NCBI GenBank assembly: GCA_034435035.1
Contig: DAOTXW010000062.1
Location: forward strand, 1-64,000
Direction of reading: 5' to 3'
Source: JAHEME01 sp034435035
GTDB lineage: Bacteria; Chloroflexota; Anaerolineae; Aggregatilineales; UBA3940
Length of the DNA: 64,000 nt
Position numbers and translations under genes: made by a program. A model generated the notes under the pieces. The model saw only the letters and a program-made list of their open reading frames with translations. It was not told the origin of the DNA and ran no database searches. Positions 1-9,136 of the stretch are shown here, piece by piece. The first letter of the stretch is position 1. Each line of letters begins with the position of its first letter.

Positions 1-231
1 CCGACTTCTTCCGCCGGCGGCCGATGGCGCATCGTCTGCTCGCTTTGCCTTTGAGCTCCGTCCTCTACGCCATCCGCCTCCTGTACAGTTGGTGTCGTCT
101 GGGAATCTATCCCCATCCGCATTCGCCAGTATACCCTAATCTAACCATTGGCGCAAGCATAGCGGCCTACGGATTCCCGGATTCTGATACCACTAACTAT
201 GGGAGCCGCAGCACGCGATCGCATCTGCCGG

Positions 232-237
232 TATAAT
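232..237 (+). promoter_or_regulatory. Putative -10 element before the ABC exporter operon
   Basis: A perfect TATAAT hexamer lies 34 bases before the chosen start codon of the first ABC exporter gene. No convincing -35 hexamer is visible at 16-18 bases upstream, so the promoter call rests on the -10 box alone. The rest of the first 270 bases contains no gene I can support. Confidence 0.4.
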
Positions 238-270
238 CGCCTCTCCTATATATGGAGCCAGAGGCGCATT

Positions 271-2079
271 ATGCCGTCGGAGTTCGTTGCGCGCACATTT
301 CATCACACGGATCACACCAGCCCGCCGCAATTCATCTGGTCGCATATACGGAGGCACCCTGTCGTGGCCTGTGGGATGATCGTGGGGGCATTCAGCAATG
401 CGGCTCTGGCGTCGGCTGTCCCCTATTTCATCGGCAGCGCCTTCAATGCGATCCTGAACAACCGCGACCTGCGCCACGCAGGACAGATGGCACTGGCCAT
501 CGTGGGCAGCCAGCTGTTGCGCGGGGCCCTTCAGCTGATGCGAAATTACTCCGCAGAAGTCTTTGCCCAGCGCATTGAGCGTGACGTCCGCGACGAGCTG
601 TATGCCAGCCTGCTTGGCAAGAGCATGGACTTCCATGACCTTCAGCCTGTTGGGGAGATCATGGCACGCGTTACAAACGACGTCCGCGAGATGAACTTTA
701 TGATGAGCCCTGGCATGAATCTGATCATTGGCTCCAGCATGTTCTTGATCATGCCACTGGTTGTTTCTCCTTCGATCTACCCGTCGCTGATTCTCGTTCC
801 TGCCCTATTCGTGATCACCTATGTCGCGGCCCAGTATCAATATCTGGCGTCAATGAGCCACGCGGCTCAGGATGTGCGAGCCAGCTTTGGCCACATGAAC
901 GCGCGGCTGGCCGAGGCGCTGGACGGCATTCAGGTCGTCAAAGGCGCTGCTCAGGAGCAGCAGGAAAGTGCGCTGTTTAACCACCTGACCACCCGGGTGC
1001 GTGAGCGTTTCGTGGCCCAGGGTGATATAGAGGCACGTTATGTAGCGGTGCTGCTGTTGGGCGCAGCGACGGTGGGGGCGTTCCTTCACGCTGCTTTTCT
1101 TTACCGCGCAGGCGCCATTGACGCCGGGCAGATCGTGGCATTTATGGGGCAGATCGCGCTGTTTGGTTTCCCTGTCTTCAGCTCGCTCTATGCGTTTTCA
1201 CGGGCGGCCAGTGGATACGCCAGCGCGCAGCGTATCCTGAACGTGATCACTGCCGCCGGTAAGCTCGACCAGAACGAAGGCGGCCACACAGGCCACATGA
1301 CAGGCGCTATCACCTTTGCTGGCGTGGATTTCGGCTACGCGCCTGGCAAACAGGTGCTGTACGATATCACCATCGATGTGCCGCCGGGCATTACGGTGGC
1401 GATAGTAGGGCAAACTGGCTCCGGGAAAAGCACGCTGGCCAAGCTGATCAACCGCACCTACGATGCGACCGCGGGCCGCGTGCTGATCGACGGGGTCGAT
1501 GTCCGCGACTGGAATCTGGCCACACTCCGGTCGCAGATCAGCATCATCGAGCAGGAGATCTTTCTGTTCAGCCGCAGTGTGGCCGATAACATCTGTTTTG
1601 GCCGCCCTGATGCTTCTCAGGCGGACATCGAACGGGCAGCCCGCCGTGCCCAGGCGCACGACTTCATCATGCGTCTGCCTGAAGGCTACGAAACGATCAT
1701 CGGGCAACGCGGCGTTACGCTCAGCGGTGGGCAGCGGCAGCGGTTAGCACTGGCCCGTGCTTTTCTCACTGATCCACGCATTCTGATCCTGGATGATTCG
1801 ACCAGCGCCATTGACAGTGCTACCGAAGATCGCATTCAGAAGGCTATCTGGATGGCAGCGGAGGGGCGTACTACGGTGCTCATCACCCACCGCCTATCGC
1901 AGATTCGCTGGGCCGATCACATCGTGGTGCTGCGACGGGGGCGTATAGTAGCGCAGGGATCGCACGAGACGCTGCTGGCAGCCTCTGAGGCTTACCGCCG
2001 CATCTTTGCCCGCTACGAAGCAGCCGCGCCCCGGCTGCCAGCGCCCGACCGATCAGATGAAGAGCAGGCGGCGCGCTAG
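271..2079 (+). CDS. ABC exporter half-transporter, subunit 1 (degenerate ATP site Walker B)
   Basis: This is a type IV ABC exporter half-molecule of 602 residues. An N-terminal six-helix transmembrane domain (about residues 30-320) is followed by a nucleotide-binding domain. The Walker A GQTGSGKST starts near residue 380, the signature is LSGGQ, and Walker B reads LILDD, with Asp where the catalytic Glu normally sits. I chose the ATG at 271 over an upstream in-frame ATG because a purine-rich stretch precedes it and homology to the family begins just after it. The next gene, 21 bases downstream, encodes the partner half. Together they probably form a heterodimeric drug, lipid or peptide exporter; the substrate cannot be told from sequence. 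Confidence 0.9.
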   Translation: MPSEFVARTFHHTDHTSPPQFIWSHIRRHPVVACGMIVGAFSNAALASAVPYFIGSAFNAILNNRDLRHAGQMALAIVGSQLLRGALQLMRNYSAEVFAQRIERDVRDELYASLLGKSMDFHDLQPVGEIMARVTNDVREMNFMMSPGMNLIIGSSMFLIMPLVVSPSIYPSLILVPALFVITYVAAQYQYLASMSHAAQDVRASFGHMNARLAEALDGIQVVKGAAQEQQESALFNHLTTRVRERFVAQGDIEARYVAVLLLGAATVGAFLHAAFLYRAGAIDAGQIVAFMGQIALFGFPVFSSLYAFSRAASGYASAQRILNVITAAGKLDQNEGGHTGHMTGAITFAGVDFGYAPGKQVLYDITIDVPPGITVAIVGQTGSGKSTLAKLINRTYDATAGRVLIDGVDVRDWNLATLRSQISIIEQEIFLFSRSVADNICFGRPDASQADIERAARRAQAHDFIMRLPEGYETIIGQRGVTLSGGQRQRLALARAFLTDPRILILDDSTSAIDSATEDRIQKAIWMAAEGRTTVLITHRLSQIRWADHIVVLRRGRIVAQGSHETLLAASEAYRRIFARYEAAAPRLPAPDRSDEEQAAR

Positions 2080-2100
2080 CCAGCGCGTCGGGGAGGAGCA

Positions 2101-3924
2101 ATGGGCCTGTTTGCCGGGCTGGATCAGGATCGATACGACCGTCAGTATGCAGACGCCTACCTGCTGCGGCGCCTCTGGCAGTATTTCTCCCCGCACCGGC
2201 TGCGCCTGGCCGGCATCGTTGGCATGGGGCTCATGGTCTCGCTGGTGCAGGCTCTGGTGCCGATCCTCATCGCCTCCGGCGTAGGTGCGCTTGAGAACTC
2301 TGCGCCGATACAGGTGCTGATCCTGCTGGTCGCAGCGCTGGGTCTGACCGCTGTGCTGGGTTACAGCGGTAACTGGCTGCGCCGCCGTCTGATCTCCCGC
2401 CTGGTGGGCGACCTGATCGCCGCACTGCGCCGCGACGCATTCTCTGCTGCCATCCACCGCGACATGGCCTTCTATGATGAGAACAAGTCCGGCAAGATCC
2501 TCAGCCGCATTACCGGCGATACCGAGGAGTTTGGCCAGACGATCGTGCTGACATCCGACATCTTCACTCAGCTGGCGCAGGCACTGGCTCTGCTGGGGGT
2601 CCTGCTCAGCCGCAATGTGCGCCTGACTCTGATCCTGCTGGCTTTTCTGCCGCTGATTGCGCTGATCGCGCTGATCTTCCGCCGCTACGCCCGCGATGTC
2701 ACCCGGCAGGGGTCGCGTGCGATGGCAGCGGTGAATGACAACATCCAGGAGAGCGTAACCGGGATCAGCGTGGCCAAGAATTTCCGCCAGGAGCGCGCCA
2801 TCTACAGCGACTTTGAAAAGGTCAACCAGCAGTCGTACCGCATCAACCTCAGGCGGGGCTTTGTCCTTTCGATGATCTTCCCGGTTCTCAATGCGCTGGC
2901 CGGGTTCGCCATTGGATCAGTAGTCTACGTGGGGGCGCTGAGCGTGGCCGGCGGGCTGATTGATGCCAGCGTGTGGTATCTCTATATCCAGTCTGTGGAC
3001 AGCTTCTGGTTCCCATTCATCAATATCGCGTCTTTCGGAAGCCAGTTTCAGCAGGCGTTGAGCGCGGCGGAACGTATCTTTGCCCTCATCGATGCACAGA
3101 ACACGGTACAGCAGACGGGCTCGGCCATGGCGGGCGATCTGCGCGGACACATCCTGTTTGACAGCGTCACCTTTCAGTACCGGCCCGGGCAGCCGGTGCT
3201 GCACGATTTCAGCCTGGGTATCCGCCCCGGCGAGAGCCTCGCCTTCGTCGGGCACACGGGTGCGGGCAAGAGCACCATCATCAAGCTGATCACGCGTTTC
3301 TATGAGTTCCAGGCTGGCTCGATCACCGTCGATGGGCGCGATATCCGGAGCTTCAACCTCCAATCCTACCGCAGCAGATTAGGGCTTGTTCCACAGATGC
3401 CCTTTCTATTCAGCGGCACGATCATGGAGAATGCTCGCTACAGCCGGCCTTCGGCAAGCGATGAGGAGATTACCCGGCTGGCGTATGCTATCGGCGGAGG
3501 AGAATGGCTGGAGACGCTGCCCGATGGTCTGCAGAGCGATGTGGGCGAGCGCGGCGCGCGCCTGAGCATGGGTCAGCGTCAGCTGGTGAGCCTGCTGCGC
3601 GTGCTGGTGCAGCAGCCGGCCATCTTCATTCTGGATGAGGCGACCGCCAGTATCGATCCCTTCACCGAGATGCAGATCCAGGAGGCACTCAACCTGATAC
3701 TGACTCGCGCCACCTCAATTTTGATCGCCCACCGCCTGAGCACCGTGCAGCGGGCTGACCGCATTGTCGTGCTGCGGGACGGCCGCATCATCGAACAGGG
3801 AGATCACGATCTGCTGATGCAGCGAGGGGGTCATTATGCGGAGCTATATGATACATACTTCCGGCACCAGTCGCTCAGCTACGTAGAAGACTCCCATGCT
3901 CGCCTGGCTCACGGAGCTGCCTGA
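2101..3924 (+). CDS. ABC exporter half-transporter, subunit 2 (deviant signature)
   Basis: This 607-residue half-transporter has a transmembrane domain over about residues 35-330 and a C-terminal ATPase domain. Walker A is GHTGAGKST and Walker B is FILDEAT with a normal catalytic Glu, but the signature motif is LSMGQ instead of LSGGQ. This pattern complements subunit 1. One composite ATP site should be catalytically complete (this Walker A/B with the partner LSGGQ) and the other degenerate, as known for the BmrCD and TM287/288 families. A strong GGGGAGGA ribosome site precedes the ATG. The gene converges on the dehydrogenase gene with only 26 bases between the ends. Confidence 0.92.
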   Translation: MGLFAGLDQDRYDRQYADAYLLRRLWQYFSPHRLRLAGIVGMGLMVSLVQALVPILIASGVGALENSAPIQVLILLVAALGLTAVLGYSGNWLRRRLISRLVGDLIAALRRDAFSAAIHRDMAFYDENKSGKILSRITGDTEEFGQTIVLTSDIFTQLAQALALLGVLLSRNVRLTLILLAFLPLIALIALIFRRYARDVTRQGSRAMAAVNDNIQESVTGISVAKNFRQERAIYSDFEKVNQQSYRINLRRGFVLSMIFPVLNALAGFAIGSVVYVGALSVAGGLIDASVWYLYIQSVDSFWFPFINIASFGSQFQQALSAAERIFALIDAQNTVQQTGSAMAGDLRGHILFDSVTFQYRPGQPVLHDFSLGIRPGESLAFVGHTGAGKSTIIKLITRFYEFQAGSITVDGRDIRSFNLQSYRSRLGLVPQMPFLFSGTIMENARYSRPSASDEEITRLAYAIGGGEWLETLPDGLQSDVGERGARLSMGQRQLVSLLRVLVQQPAIFILDEATASIDPFTEMQIQEALNLILTRATSILIAHRLSTVQRADRIVVLRDGRIIEQGDHDLLMQRGGHYAELYDTYFRHQSLSYVEDSHARLAHGAA

Positions 3925-3950
3925 CCCAGTGCCGTACCGCCGCTGCGCTG

Positions 3951-5033
3951 CTACTGAGTTCCCAGGGCTGACCAGACCTCTAGCTTGCCGCGCACATTCT
4001 CGATCACACGGTCGGTGAACTCGCTCGTGGTGGCCGATCCGCCCAGATCGGTTGTGCGAGTACCCTGGTAGACTGTCTCGAATACCGCCTCATAGATCGC
4101 CCGGCTGGCCGTGCTGGCGGCTTCTGTGCCAACGTAGCGCAGCAGCGCCGCGCCCGCCAGGATCATCGCCATCGGGTTAGCGAGGTTCTTGCCCTGTAAA
4201 CTGGGCGCTGTGCCATGTGGGGCTTCGGTCACCGCGACAGTGACATCGAACTGATCGTTCATGGTCAGGATGACCGATTCGGCTCCGGCGATCGTGCCGT
4301 ACATCTTCAGGACCAGATCGCTCAGCGTATCACCATCCCGGTTCAGCGCAGGGATCACCAGCGCCTCGCCGGAGGTCTCCAGCAGCAGCGCATAGGTTGC
4401 ATCGATCAGCTGCGGATCGTAGCGCACGTCGGGGTAGCATTCGTGCGCCCGATCCATCTCTTCTTTGAACATCCCTTCGTAAACCGGACTCACGGTGTAC
4501 TTGGGACCGCCAAAGACAATCGCCCCATTGCGCCGAGCATAGCGAAAGGCAAATTCGGCAACGGCGCGACAGGTGCGGCGGCTGATATAACGTTTGCTCC
4601 ACGCGACCTCGTCCAGCCCCTGCCCCTCGCGCCACTCTTCAGCGTTGTAAGCATCCTCTACAGCCATCCGCACCACTGCAATTGGCGCGTGGACGCCGCC
4701 CAGCGGGCGAATATGCGGAATACGTCGCCCTGTACGCAGGATCACCTGTGCGCCCAGCAGATCGCGCAGCAGCGCGTTGGGGCTGCCGACATCATCGGCA
4801 TCACCGGGCGTGATCGTGGCAGCTTTGATGCCCAGCCCGGTCTGCTTGATGCGCTCTGCGGCCTCGCGCACGATCTCGTTGCGCGTCTCACGCCGCCTGG
4901 CCAGCGAGAGATCGAAGTATTCGAAGCGATACTCGCAGCGCGTCACGTCGGGGGCCAGGACACGCAACGCCTCGACCAGCAGCTCCTGCCCCGTCTGATC
5001 GCCTTCCAGCACAACGATGGTGGGGATACTCAT
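3951..5033 (-). CDS. Isocitrate/isopropylmalate dehydrogenase family protein
   Basis: The 360-residue product belongs to the NAD(P)-dependent beta-decarboxylating dehydrogenase family (isocitrate, 3-isopropylmalate, homoisocitrate or tartrate type). The N-terminus VLEGDQTGQELL matches the family GDGIGPE-like start. There is a substrate-loop motif TGRRIPHIRPLGG, an NRDGDTLSDL metal-binding segment and a TEAPHGTAP nucleotide segment. The start at 5033 is preferred because the longer reading would begin upstream of the promoter at 5073-5100. No leucine- or lysine-biosynthesis genes adjoin it, so the exact substrate is unknown. Confidence 0.85.
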   Translation of the reverse strand: MSIPTIVVLEGDQTGQELLVEALRVLAPDVTRCEYRFEYFDLSLARRRETRNEIVREAAERIKQTGLGIKAATITPGDADDVGSPNALLRDLLGAQVILRTGRRIPHIRPLGGVHAPIAVVRMAVEDAYNAEEWREGQGLDEVAWSKRYISRRTCRAVAEFAFRYARRNGAIVFGGPKYTVSPVYEGMFKEEMDRAHECYPDVRYDPQLIDATYALLLETSGEALVIPALNRDGDTLSDLVLKMYGTIAGAESVILTMNDQFDVTVAVTEAPHGTAPSLQGKNLANPMAMILAGAALLRYVGTEAASTASRAIYEAVFETVYQGTRTTDLGGSATTSEFTDRVIENVRGKLEVWSALGTQ

Positions 5034-5072
5034 GAGACATTTCCTGTGGCGGCTGGGTTCATGGCGGCCCTG

Positions 5073-5100
5073 ACTATATCGCACGTCCGCAGGATGTCAA
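5073..5100 (-). promoter_or_regulatory. Sigma70-type promoter for the dehydrogenase gene
   Basis: Read on the minus strand, TTGACA (5100-5095) and TATAGT (5078-5073) are separated by 16 bases. Transcription would start about 30 bases before the ATG at 5033. The perfect -35 box makes this one of the best promoters in the window. Confidence 0.75.
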
Positions 5101-5162
5101 CGCCCCCTGCTACGGGCTATACTCTGGCCAGGACCACAGCGCTTGGCTGCCAGGATAACGTG

Positions 5163-5543
5163 ATGACCGGCCCATCTGTCTTCCCGGCCCTCGCCGGACA
5201 CCAGTATATGCTGCTGACGACCTTCCGCCGCAACGGCACGGCTGTGCCCACACCGGTCTGGTTTGCCGCTGATGGCGAGCGTTTGGTGATGCTGACCTTC
5301 CCCGGCGCAGGTAAGGTCAAGCGGATTCGCAACAATCCTGCGGTAACCGTAGCGCCCTGCACCGTCCGCGGCGAAGTGCTCGGCCCCGGGGCGGCTGGAA
5401 CAGCCCGCGTGCTGCCCGGAGAGGATGGCAATAGGGCACAGGGTGTTCTGCAGGCCAAGTACGGCCTGGCATTCTGGCTGTTTTCGGTGTACAGACGCCT
5501 CCGGGGGATCAGTCCGGTGTATCTGGAGATCGTCCCGGCCTGA
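5163..5543 (+). CDS. PPOX-class (FMN/F420-binding split barrel) oxidoreductase
   Basis: The 126-residue protein has the pattern of small pyridoxamine-5'-phosphate-oxidase-like split-barrel proteins. The run FRRNGTAVPTPVWFAADGE is followed by KVKRIRNNPAVTVAPC, which is the usual cofactor-binding region of the F420-dependent subfamily. The ATG follows an AGGA-like ribosome site. A TATACT at 5118-5123 could be its -10 box. The 3' end overlaps the convergent thioesterase gene by 35 bases. Whether it uses FMN, F420 or heme cannot be decided here. Confidence 0.75.
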   Translation: MTGPSVFPALAGHQYMLLTTFRRNGTAVPTPVWFAADGERLVMLTFPGAGKVKRIRNNPAVTVAPCTVRGEVLGPGAAGTARVLPGEDGNRAQGVLQAKYGLAFWLFSVYRRLRGISPVYLEIVPA

Positions 5544-6402
5544 CGATGGTGGAGACGCCAGCCAGGCCTGTGATGAACTCAGGTGGCGGATCGACCGGGG
5601 CGCCGGTGGCTGGCTCAGTCCACCCCAGCTGCATCAGGGACTGTACCAGCAGTGCGCCATCGGCGGCACGCCGTATCGCCGTGTAGCGCGCTGATGCCCC
5701 ATCGCGCCAGGTCTCGATCCGCAGCATGTCATCCAGCAGTGCCGGGAGGCGGTACTCGATCTGGTGCCTCCGCACCGCTACCATGAAGCCTGCTGCCTGC
5801 ATCCGGGCAGCCGGCCAGCCGTGCGCTGCGTAATCCTGCAGAGCGGCGTCGTCTATGTAAGCGACGTAGACGGCGTTATTCACATGCTGCACCGGATCAA
5901 TATCCCGCCATTCAACGCGACGCTGCACAGTGAAGCCACCCTCACGGGGCGCCACAGCGGGGAAACGCTCGCGGGGAGGGGCTTCCTGCGGGATCCCCTC
6001 CGGGAAGAAGGCGCTCATCATATCGCGGGGGATCGGTGCCGGGCGGCTTGTCGTGAGATCCAGGTAGACCCAATCAGTCTGCGCTTCGGCCAGCCGATCC
6101 CCGGTACTCACATCCCTCAGAACATACGCCCGGCGCGAGCGCGTCCGGCGGAAGTCCTCCACCCACGTCTCGACCTCCACCCACATCCCATAGCGGGCCG
6201 GCCGCCAGTACGAGATATCGGTCTCCCGGATCAACCAGTACTGCCCCAGGGCCTGATAGCGGCTATCGTCATAACCCGCGGCGGCTGAGGCATCGAAAGC
6301 GGTCTCCTGCATGTAGCGCAGATAGGCTGCACCACTCAGCCGCCCGTAAGCATCACATTCATAGTGGCGAACGCGGAAGGTTCGGCGGTGGATCAACGGC
6401 AT
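5509..6402 (-). CDS. Acyl-ACP/acyl-CoA thioesterase, double hotdog
   Basis: The 297-residue protein contains two hotdog-fold domains: about residues 1-130, with the segment ECDAYGRLSGAAYLRYMQE, and about 150-270, with WRDIDPVQHVNNAVYVAYID. The double-hotdog layout and length match the FatA/FatB-like bacterial acyl-ACP thioesterases, which release fatty acids from acyl carrier protein. The second domain keeps the D...HVNN arrangement typical of the catalytic helix. The start at 6402 is chosen because the sequence upstream of that Met is low-complexity and shows no homology to the family. No acyl carrier or synthase genes are next to it. Confidence 0.82.
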   Translation of the reverse strand: MPLIHRRTFRVRHYECDAYGRLSGAAYLRYMQETAFDASAAAGYDDSRYQALGQYWLIRETDISYWRPARYGMWVEVETWVEDFRRTRSRRAYVLRDVSTGDRLAEAQTDWVYLDLTTSRPAPIPRDMMSAFFPEGIPQEAPPRERFPAVAPREGGFTVQRRVEWRDIDPVQHVNNAVYVAYIDDAALQDYAAHGWPAARMQAAGFMVAVRRHQIEYRLPALLDDMLRIETWRDGASARYTAIRRAADGALLVQSLMQLGWTEPATGAPVDPPPEFITGLAGVSTIVRPGRSPDTPD

Positions 6403-6498
6403 GGGATCGCGCAGGTGGTGGTCACAAGAAGCGGGTCGGTCCTGAGCGGGCCTTCTCGGGCCGCAAGCAAGCCTGGCTGGCACCCGGCCGTATTTTAT

Positions 6499-6924
6499 TC
6501 AGGGCAGAGGAAAGCTCTTGGCCATGCGCATGAACGCCATGAGGATATCGGATTTGGTCACGATGCCCACCAGAGTTTCGCTACGCATCACCGGCAGGCA
6601 GCTGATCCGATTGACCAGCATCAGCCGGGCTGCCTCATCAGCCGGGGCATCCGGCTCCGTCACGATCGGCGCGGGGGACATGATATTGCGAACCAGAATG
6701 TGGTGCGCCAGATCATCCTCCTGCCAGTGGTTGTGCAAAATCTGTGGCAGGTTAAGCGCCTTGCGGCAGTCACGATCGCTGATGATGCCTACCAGATGGC
6801 CCTCTCCGCTGACTACAGGCAGGTGATGACACCCCACACGCTCCATCGCTTCCAGCGCCTGGCGCAGGGTCTGGTTCTGGTTGATGGTGACTGGCCGGGC
6901 AGTCATGATGTCCGATACGTTCAT
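6499..6924 (-). CDS. Tandem CBS-domain protein
   Basis: The 141-residue protein consists almost entirely of two CBS domains. The first opens with VSDIMTARPVTINQNQTLRQALEAM and the second with VRNIMSPAPIVTEPDAPADEAARLM, each ending with a VGIISDRD or VGIVTKSD motif. Such stand-alone pairs bind adenine nucleotides and act as energy or redox sensors. The start at 6924 gives the normal length; an upstream in-frame start would add 45 Arg-rich residues with no family resemblance. The partner protein is not evident from neighbours. Confidence 0.88.
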   Translation of the reverse strand: MNVSDIMTARPVTINQNQTLRQALEAMERVGCHHLPVVSGEGHLVGIISDRDCRKALNLPQILHNHWQEDDLAHHILVRNIMSPAPIVTEPDAPADEAARLMLVNRISCLPVMRSETLVGIVTKSDILMAFMRMAKSFPLP

Positions 6925-7120
6925 ACGGAGCCTCGGCAAACGCCCCAGAACCGGTGCATGGGGAGCCAGTCTGCGCCTACCCTGTCGGAGCCGGGATCGT
7001 GCTGGCTGAGCATAGCTCAGCTTACCGAATGATACGTATACGATAGGGCTATACGCCAAGATGATGGTACTCAGATGCAGGTGATGGATGTCACTTCTGC
7101 ATGTGCCTGCCTGGTGGCAG

Positions 7121-8287
7121 TCAGACCATCCGGATTGGGATCGTGATGGTCAGGCGGGTGCCCTCTCCGGGGGCGCTCTTGATCTCCACGTAGCCGCCAT
7201 GCAGCCGAGCCCGCTGCTGAATGTTGCGCAACCCGAGACCGCTGCGCGGGCGCACGCTGGCGACATCGAAGCCGCGGCCATCATCAGTGATGACTATCCG
7301 GAACAGATCTTCGTCGCTGGATACGCGAATGGACAGGTTGGTCGCGTCTGCATGCCGCACGACGTTGCTGACCGCCTCGTGTGCGATCTGGCAGATCGCC
7401 TCAAAAGTGGTTGGCGGGAAAGGCGCCCGCATCGAAGGGGCCTCCAGACTGACTTTCAGTTTCTCTGGAATGTGCACCTGGTTCAGCATGTCCTGCAGGC
7501 ACTCGGCGACCGGCTTCTGCCCGTAGGTCTCCGCTTTCAGATCCTGAATGTAACTGCGAATATCTTCAATCACGCGGTTGAGGCTCTGGATGAGGTTGCG
7601 CATCTCAGCGGCCAGCGAATTCGCGGTGCTGCCGGAAAGTAGCTCAACCTGCATGCCGATGGCATACAGTGACTGAATTACACCGTCATGCAGCTCCATA
7701 CTGATTCGCTCGCGCTCCTCCAGCATGGCCAGGCGGGTGCGCTGCTCCCGCAAGCGCGAGTTGACGATGGCCATGGCAGCGTAACTGGCCATTACTTCAA
7801 CCACCCACTGATCCTGTTCGCTGAATGGCTCGCCGTCCTTGCGGTCGCACAGATATAGCAGGCCCAGCAGCTGATCATCGATCTGGATCGGCACACCCAG
7901 CAGTGAGGTCATCTCCGGATGCCCTTCGCAGAAGCCCGCAGCCCGAGCGTCATCCTGCATCCGCGCCAGCCGAATTGGCTGGCGTTCCTCCATCAAGACT
8001 CCCAGCAGCCCGCGTCCCTGCGGGAGATGGCCTATCTGGCGAGCCGATTCGGGCGATATGCCAGCCACCTTGAAGTACTTCAGCCCTCCTTGCTGATCGG
8101 GGACACCCAGCGCTGCATAGCGAGCCTGGACCAGCTCCAGCGAGACCTGAGCAATGCGCTCCAGTACCTGCTCCAGGGTCTCAGCCTGCGCAGCGCGGGT
8201 CACCAGCGCAGCAATATCCTTAAGTTGTGCTAAAATTATGTCCATGTCTGCCAGCGTATTCAATGCAGGAGGATTGTTGGTGGCCAT
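7121..8287 (-). CDS. GAF-domain sensor histidine kinase (NarL-system type)
   Basis: The 388-residue soluble kinase has a GAF domain (about residues 20-165), then a HisKA_3 phosphoacceptor segment MELHDGVIQSLYAIG and a C-terminal HATPase domain with DDGRGFD and GLGLRNIQQRA motifs. It lacks membrane segments, so it should sense a cytoplasmic ligand or redox state. It is divergent from a LuxR-family response regulator that starts 95 bases away and is its likely partner. ATG at 8287 or the internal ATG at 8245 are both possible starts; neither has a strong ribosome site. Confidence 0.88.
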   Translation of the reverse strand: MATNNPPALNTLADMDIILAQLKDIAALVTRAAQAETLEQVLERIAQVSLELVQARYAALGVPDQQGGLKYFKVAGISPESARQIGHLPQGRGLLGVLMEERQPIRLARMQDDARAAGFCEGHPEMTSLLGVPIQIDDQLLGLLYLCDRKDGEPFSEQDQWVVEVMASYAAMAIVNSRLREQRTRLAMLEERERISMELHDGVIQSLYAIGMQVELLSGSTANSLAAEMRNLIQSLNRVIEDIRSYIQDLKAETYGQKPVAECLQDMLNQVHIPEKLKVSLEAPSMRAPFPPTTFEAICQIAHEAVSNVVRHADATNLSIRVSSDEDLFRIVITDDGRGFDVASVRPRSGLGLRNIQQRARLHGGYVEIKSAPGEGTRLTITIPIRMV

Positions 8288-8382
8288 TTTCTGATGGTTA
8301 CCGATCCGGGGCTCAGTGCTCAGATCAAGAGTTAGCGTCCATCAACCTGCCCCCGGTGCAGAAAGGGGCTCACAAACCAGTT

Positions 8383-9066
8383 ATGACAAAGATTGTACGG
8401 ATTCTGATCGCGGATGACCATTCGGTCGTGCGGGCTGGCCTGCGGGCCCTGCTTGAACGACAGGATCACTTCCGGGTAGTCGCCGAGGCAGCGACGGGTG
8501 AGGAGGCCATCACCAAAGCACAGGAAATCAGGCCCGATGTGGCTGTGCTGGACATTCGTATGCCGGGCTTGTCCGGCATTGAGGCCTGCCGCCAGATCAC
8601 CCAGACGGTGGATAACTGCAAGGTCATTATGCTGACCTCGTATGCTGAGGATGAGCTGCTGTTTGCCGCCATCCAGGCCGGCGCTGCCGGCTATGTACTC
8701 AAGCGCATCGGTGATAACGAATTGGTGCAGGCCGTCGAACGTGTCAGCCGCGGCGAGGGAATGCTCGACCCGGCTATGACGGTCACTGTCTTTTCGGAGA
8801 TGCGCAAAGCCCGCGAAGCTCAGCATGTGGCTGCCTTTGCGGATCTGACCCCGCAGGAGCTGGCGGTGCTGGCGCTGGTCGCTGAAGGGCTGACCAACCG
8901 CCAGATCGCTGTGAAGCTGTACCTGGGGGAGGGGACAGTACGCAACTATGTGAGCAGTGTGCTGGCCAAGATCGGGGCTTCAAACCGGGCCGAGGCCGCC
9001 GCTTATGCCGTCAAGCACAACATCCAGGAGCTGGTACCCCCTCCAGCCAGTGAAGACTCCCGGTGA
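8383..9066 (+). CDS. LuxR/NarL-family response regulator
   Basis: The 227-residue protein has a receiver domain (about residues 5-120) with acidic pocket DD and phosphoacceptor Asp57 in VLDIRMPG, and a C-terminal LuxR-type helix-turn-helix (LTPQELAVLALVAEGLTNRQIAVKL). The start at 8383 is set by the conserved receiver N-terminus TKIVRILIADDHS. It is divergently paired with the GAF histidine kinase, which very likely phosphorylates it. The target genes are unknown. Confidence 0.9.
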   Translation: MTKIVRILIADDHSVVRAGLRALLERQDHFRVVAEAATGEEAITKAQEIRPDVAVLDIRMPGLSGIEACRQITQTVDNCKVIMLTSYAEDELLFAAIQAGAAGYVLKRIGDNELVQAVERVSRGEGMLDPAMTVTVFSEMRKAREAQHVAAFADLTPQELAVLALVAEGLTNRQIAVKLYLGEGTVRNYVSSVLAKIGASNRAEAAAYAVKHNIQELVPPPASEDSR

Positions 9067-9083
9067 TTAGCTTACCAGCGACA

Positions 9084-9107
9084 AGGGCCGCTGTCGATAG
9101 CGGCCCT
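9084..9107. terminator. Bidirectional hairpin terminator
   Basis: A perfect 9-bp stem, AGGGCCGCT with AGCGGCCCT, encloses a 6-base loop between two convergent genes. No long T tract follows on either side, but position and symmetry suggest it ends transcription from both directions. Confidence 0.6.
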
Positions 9108-9136
9108 CCGGATTCAGCAGGCAGAGCGAATCGGTA

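Noticed and set aside
1..32. Possible 5' end of a minus-strand gene running off the left edge (ATG at 32-30)
   Set aside because: Only ten codons are visible, with no recognisable family segment; a start codon this close to the edge cannot be supported.
24..236. Small plus-strand reading frame before the ABC exporter
   Set aside because: No ribosome site, no family resemblance, and it overlaps the promoter region of the exporter.
4215..5162. Long plus-strand reading frame upstream of the PPOX-class gene
   Set aside because: It is antisense to the dehydrogenase gene; only the last 126 codons show a real protein pattern, so the gene was started at 5163.
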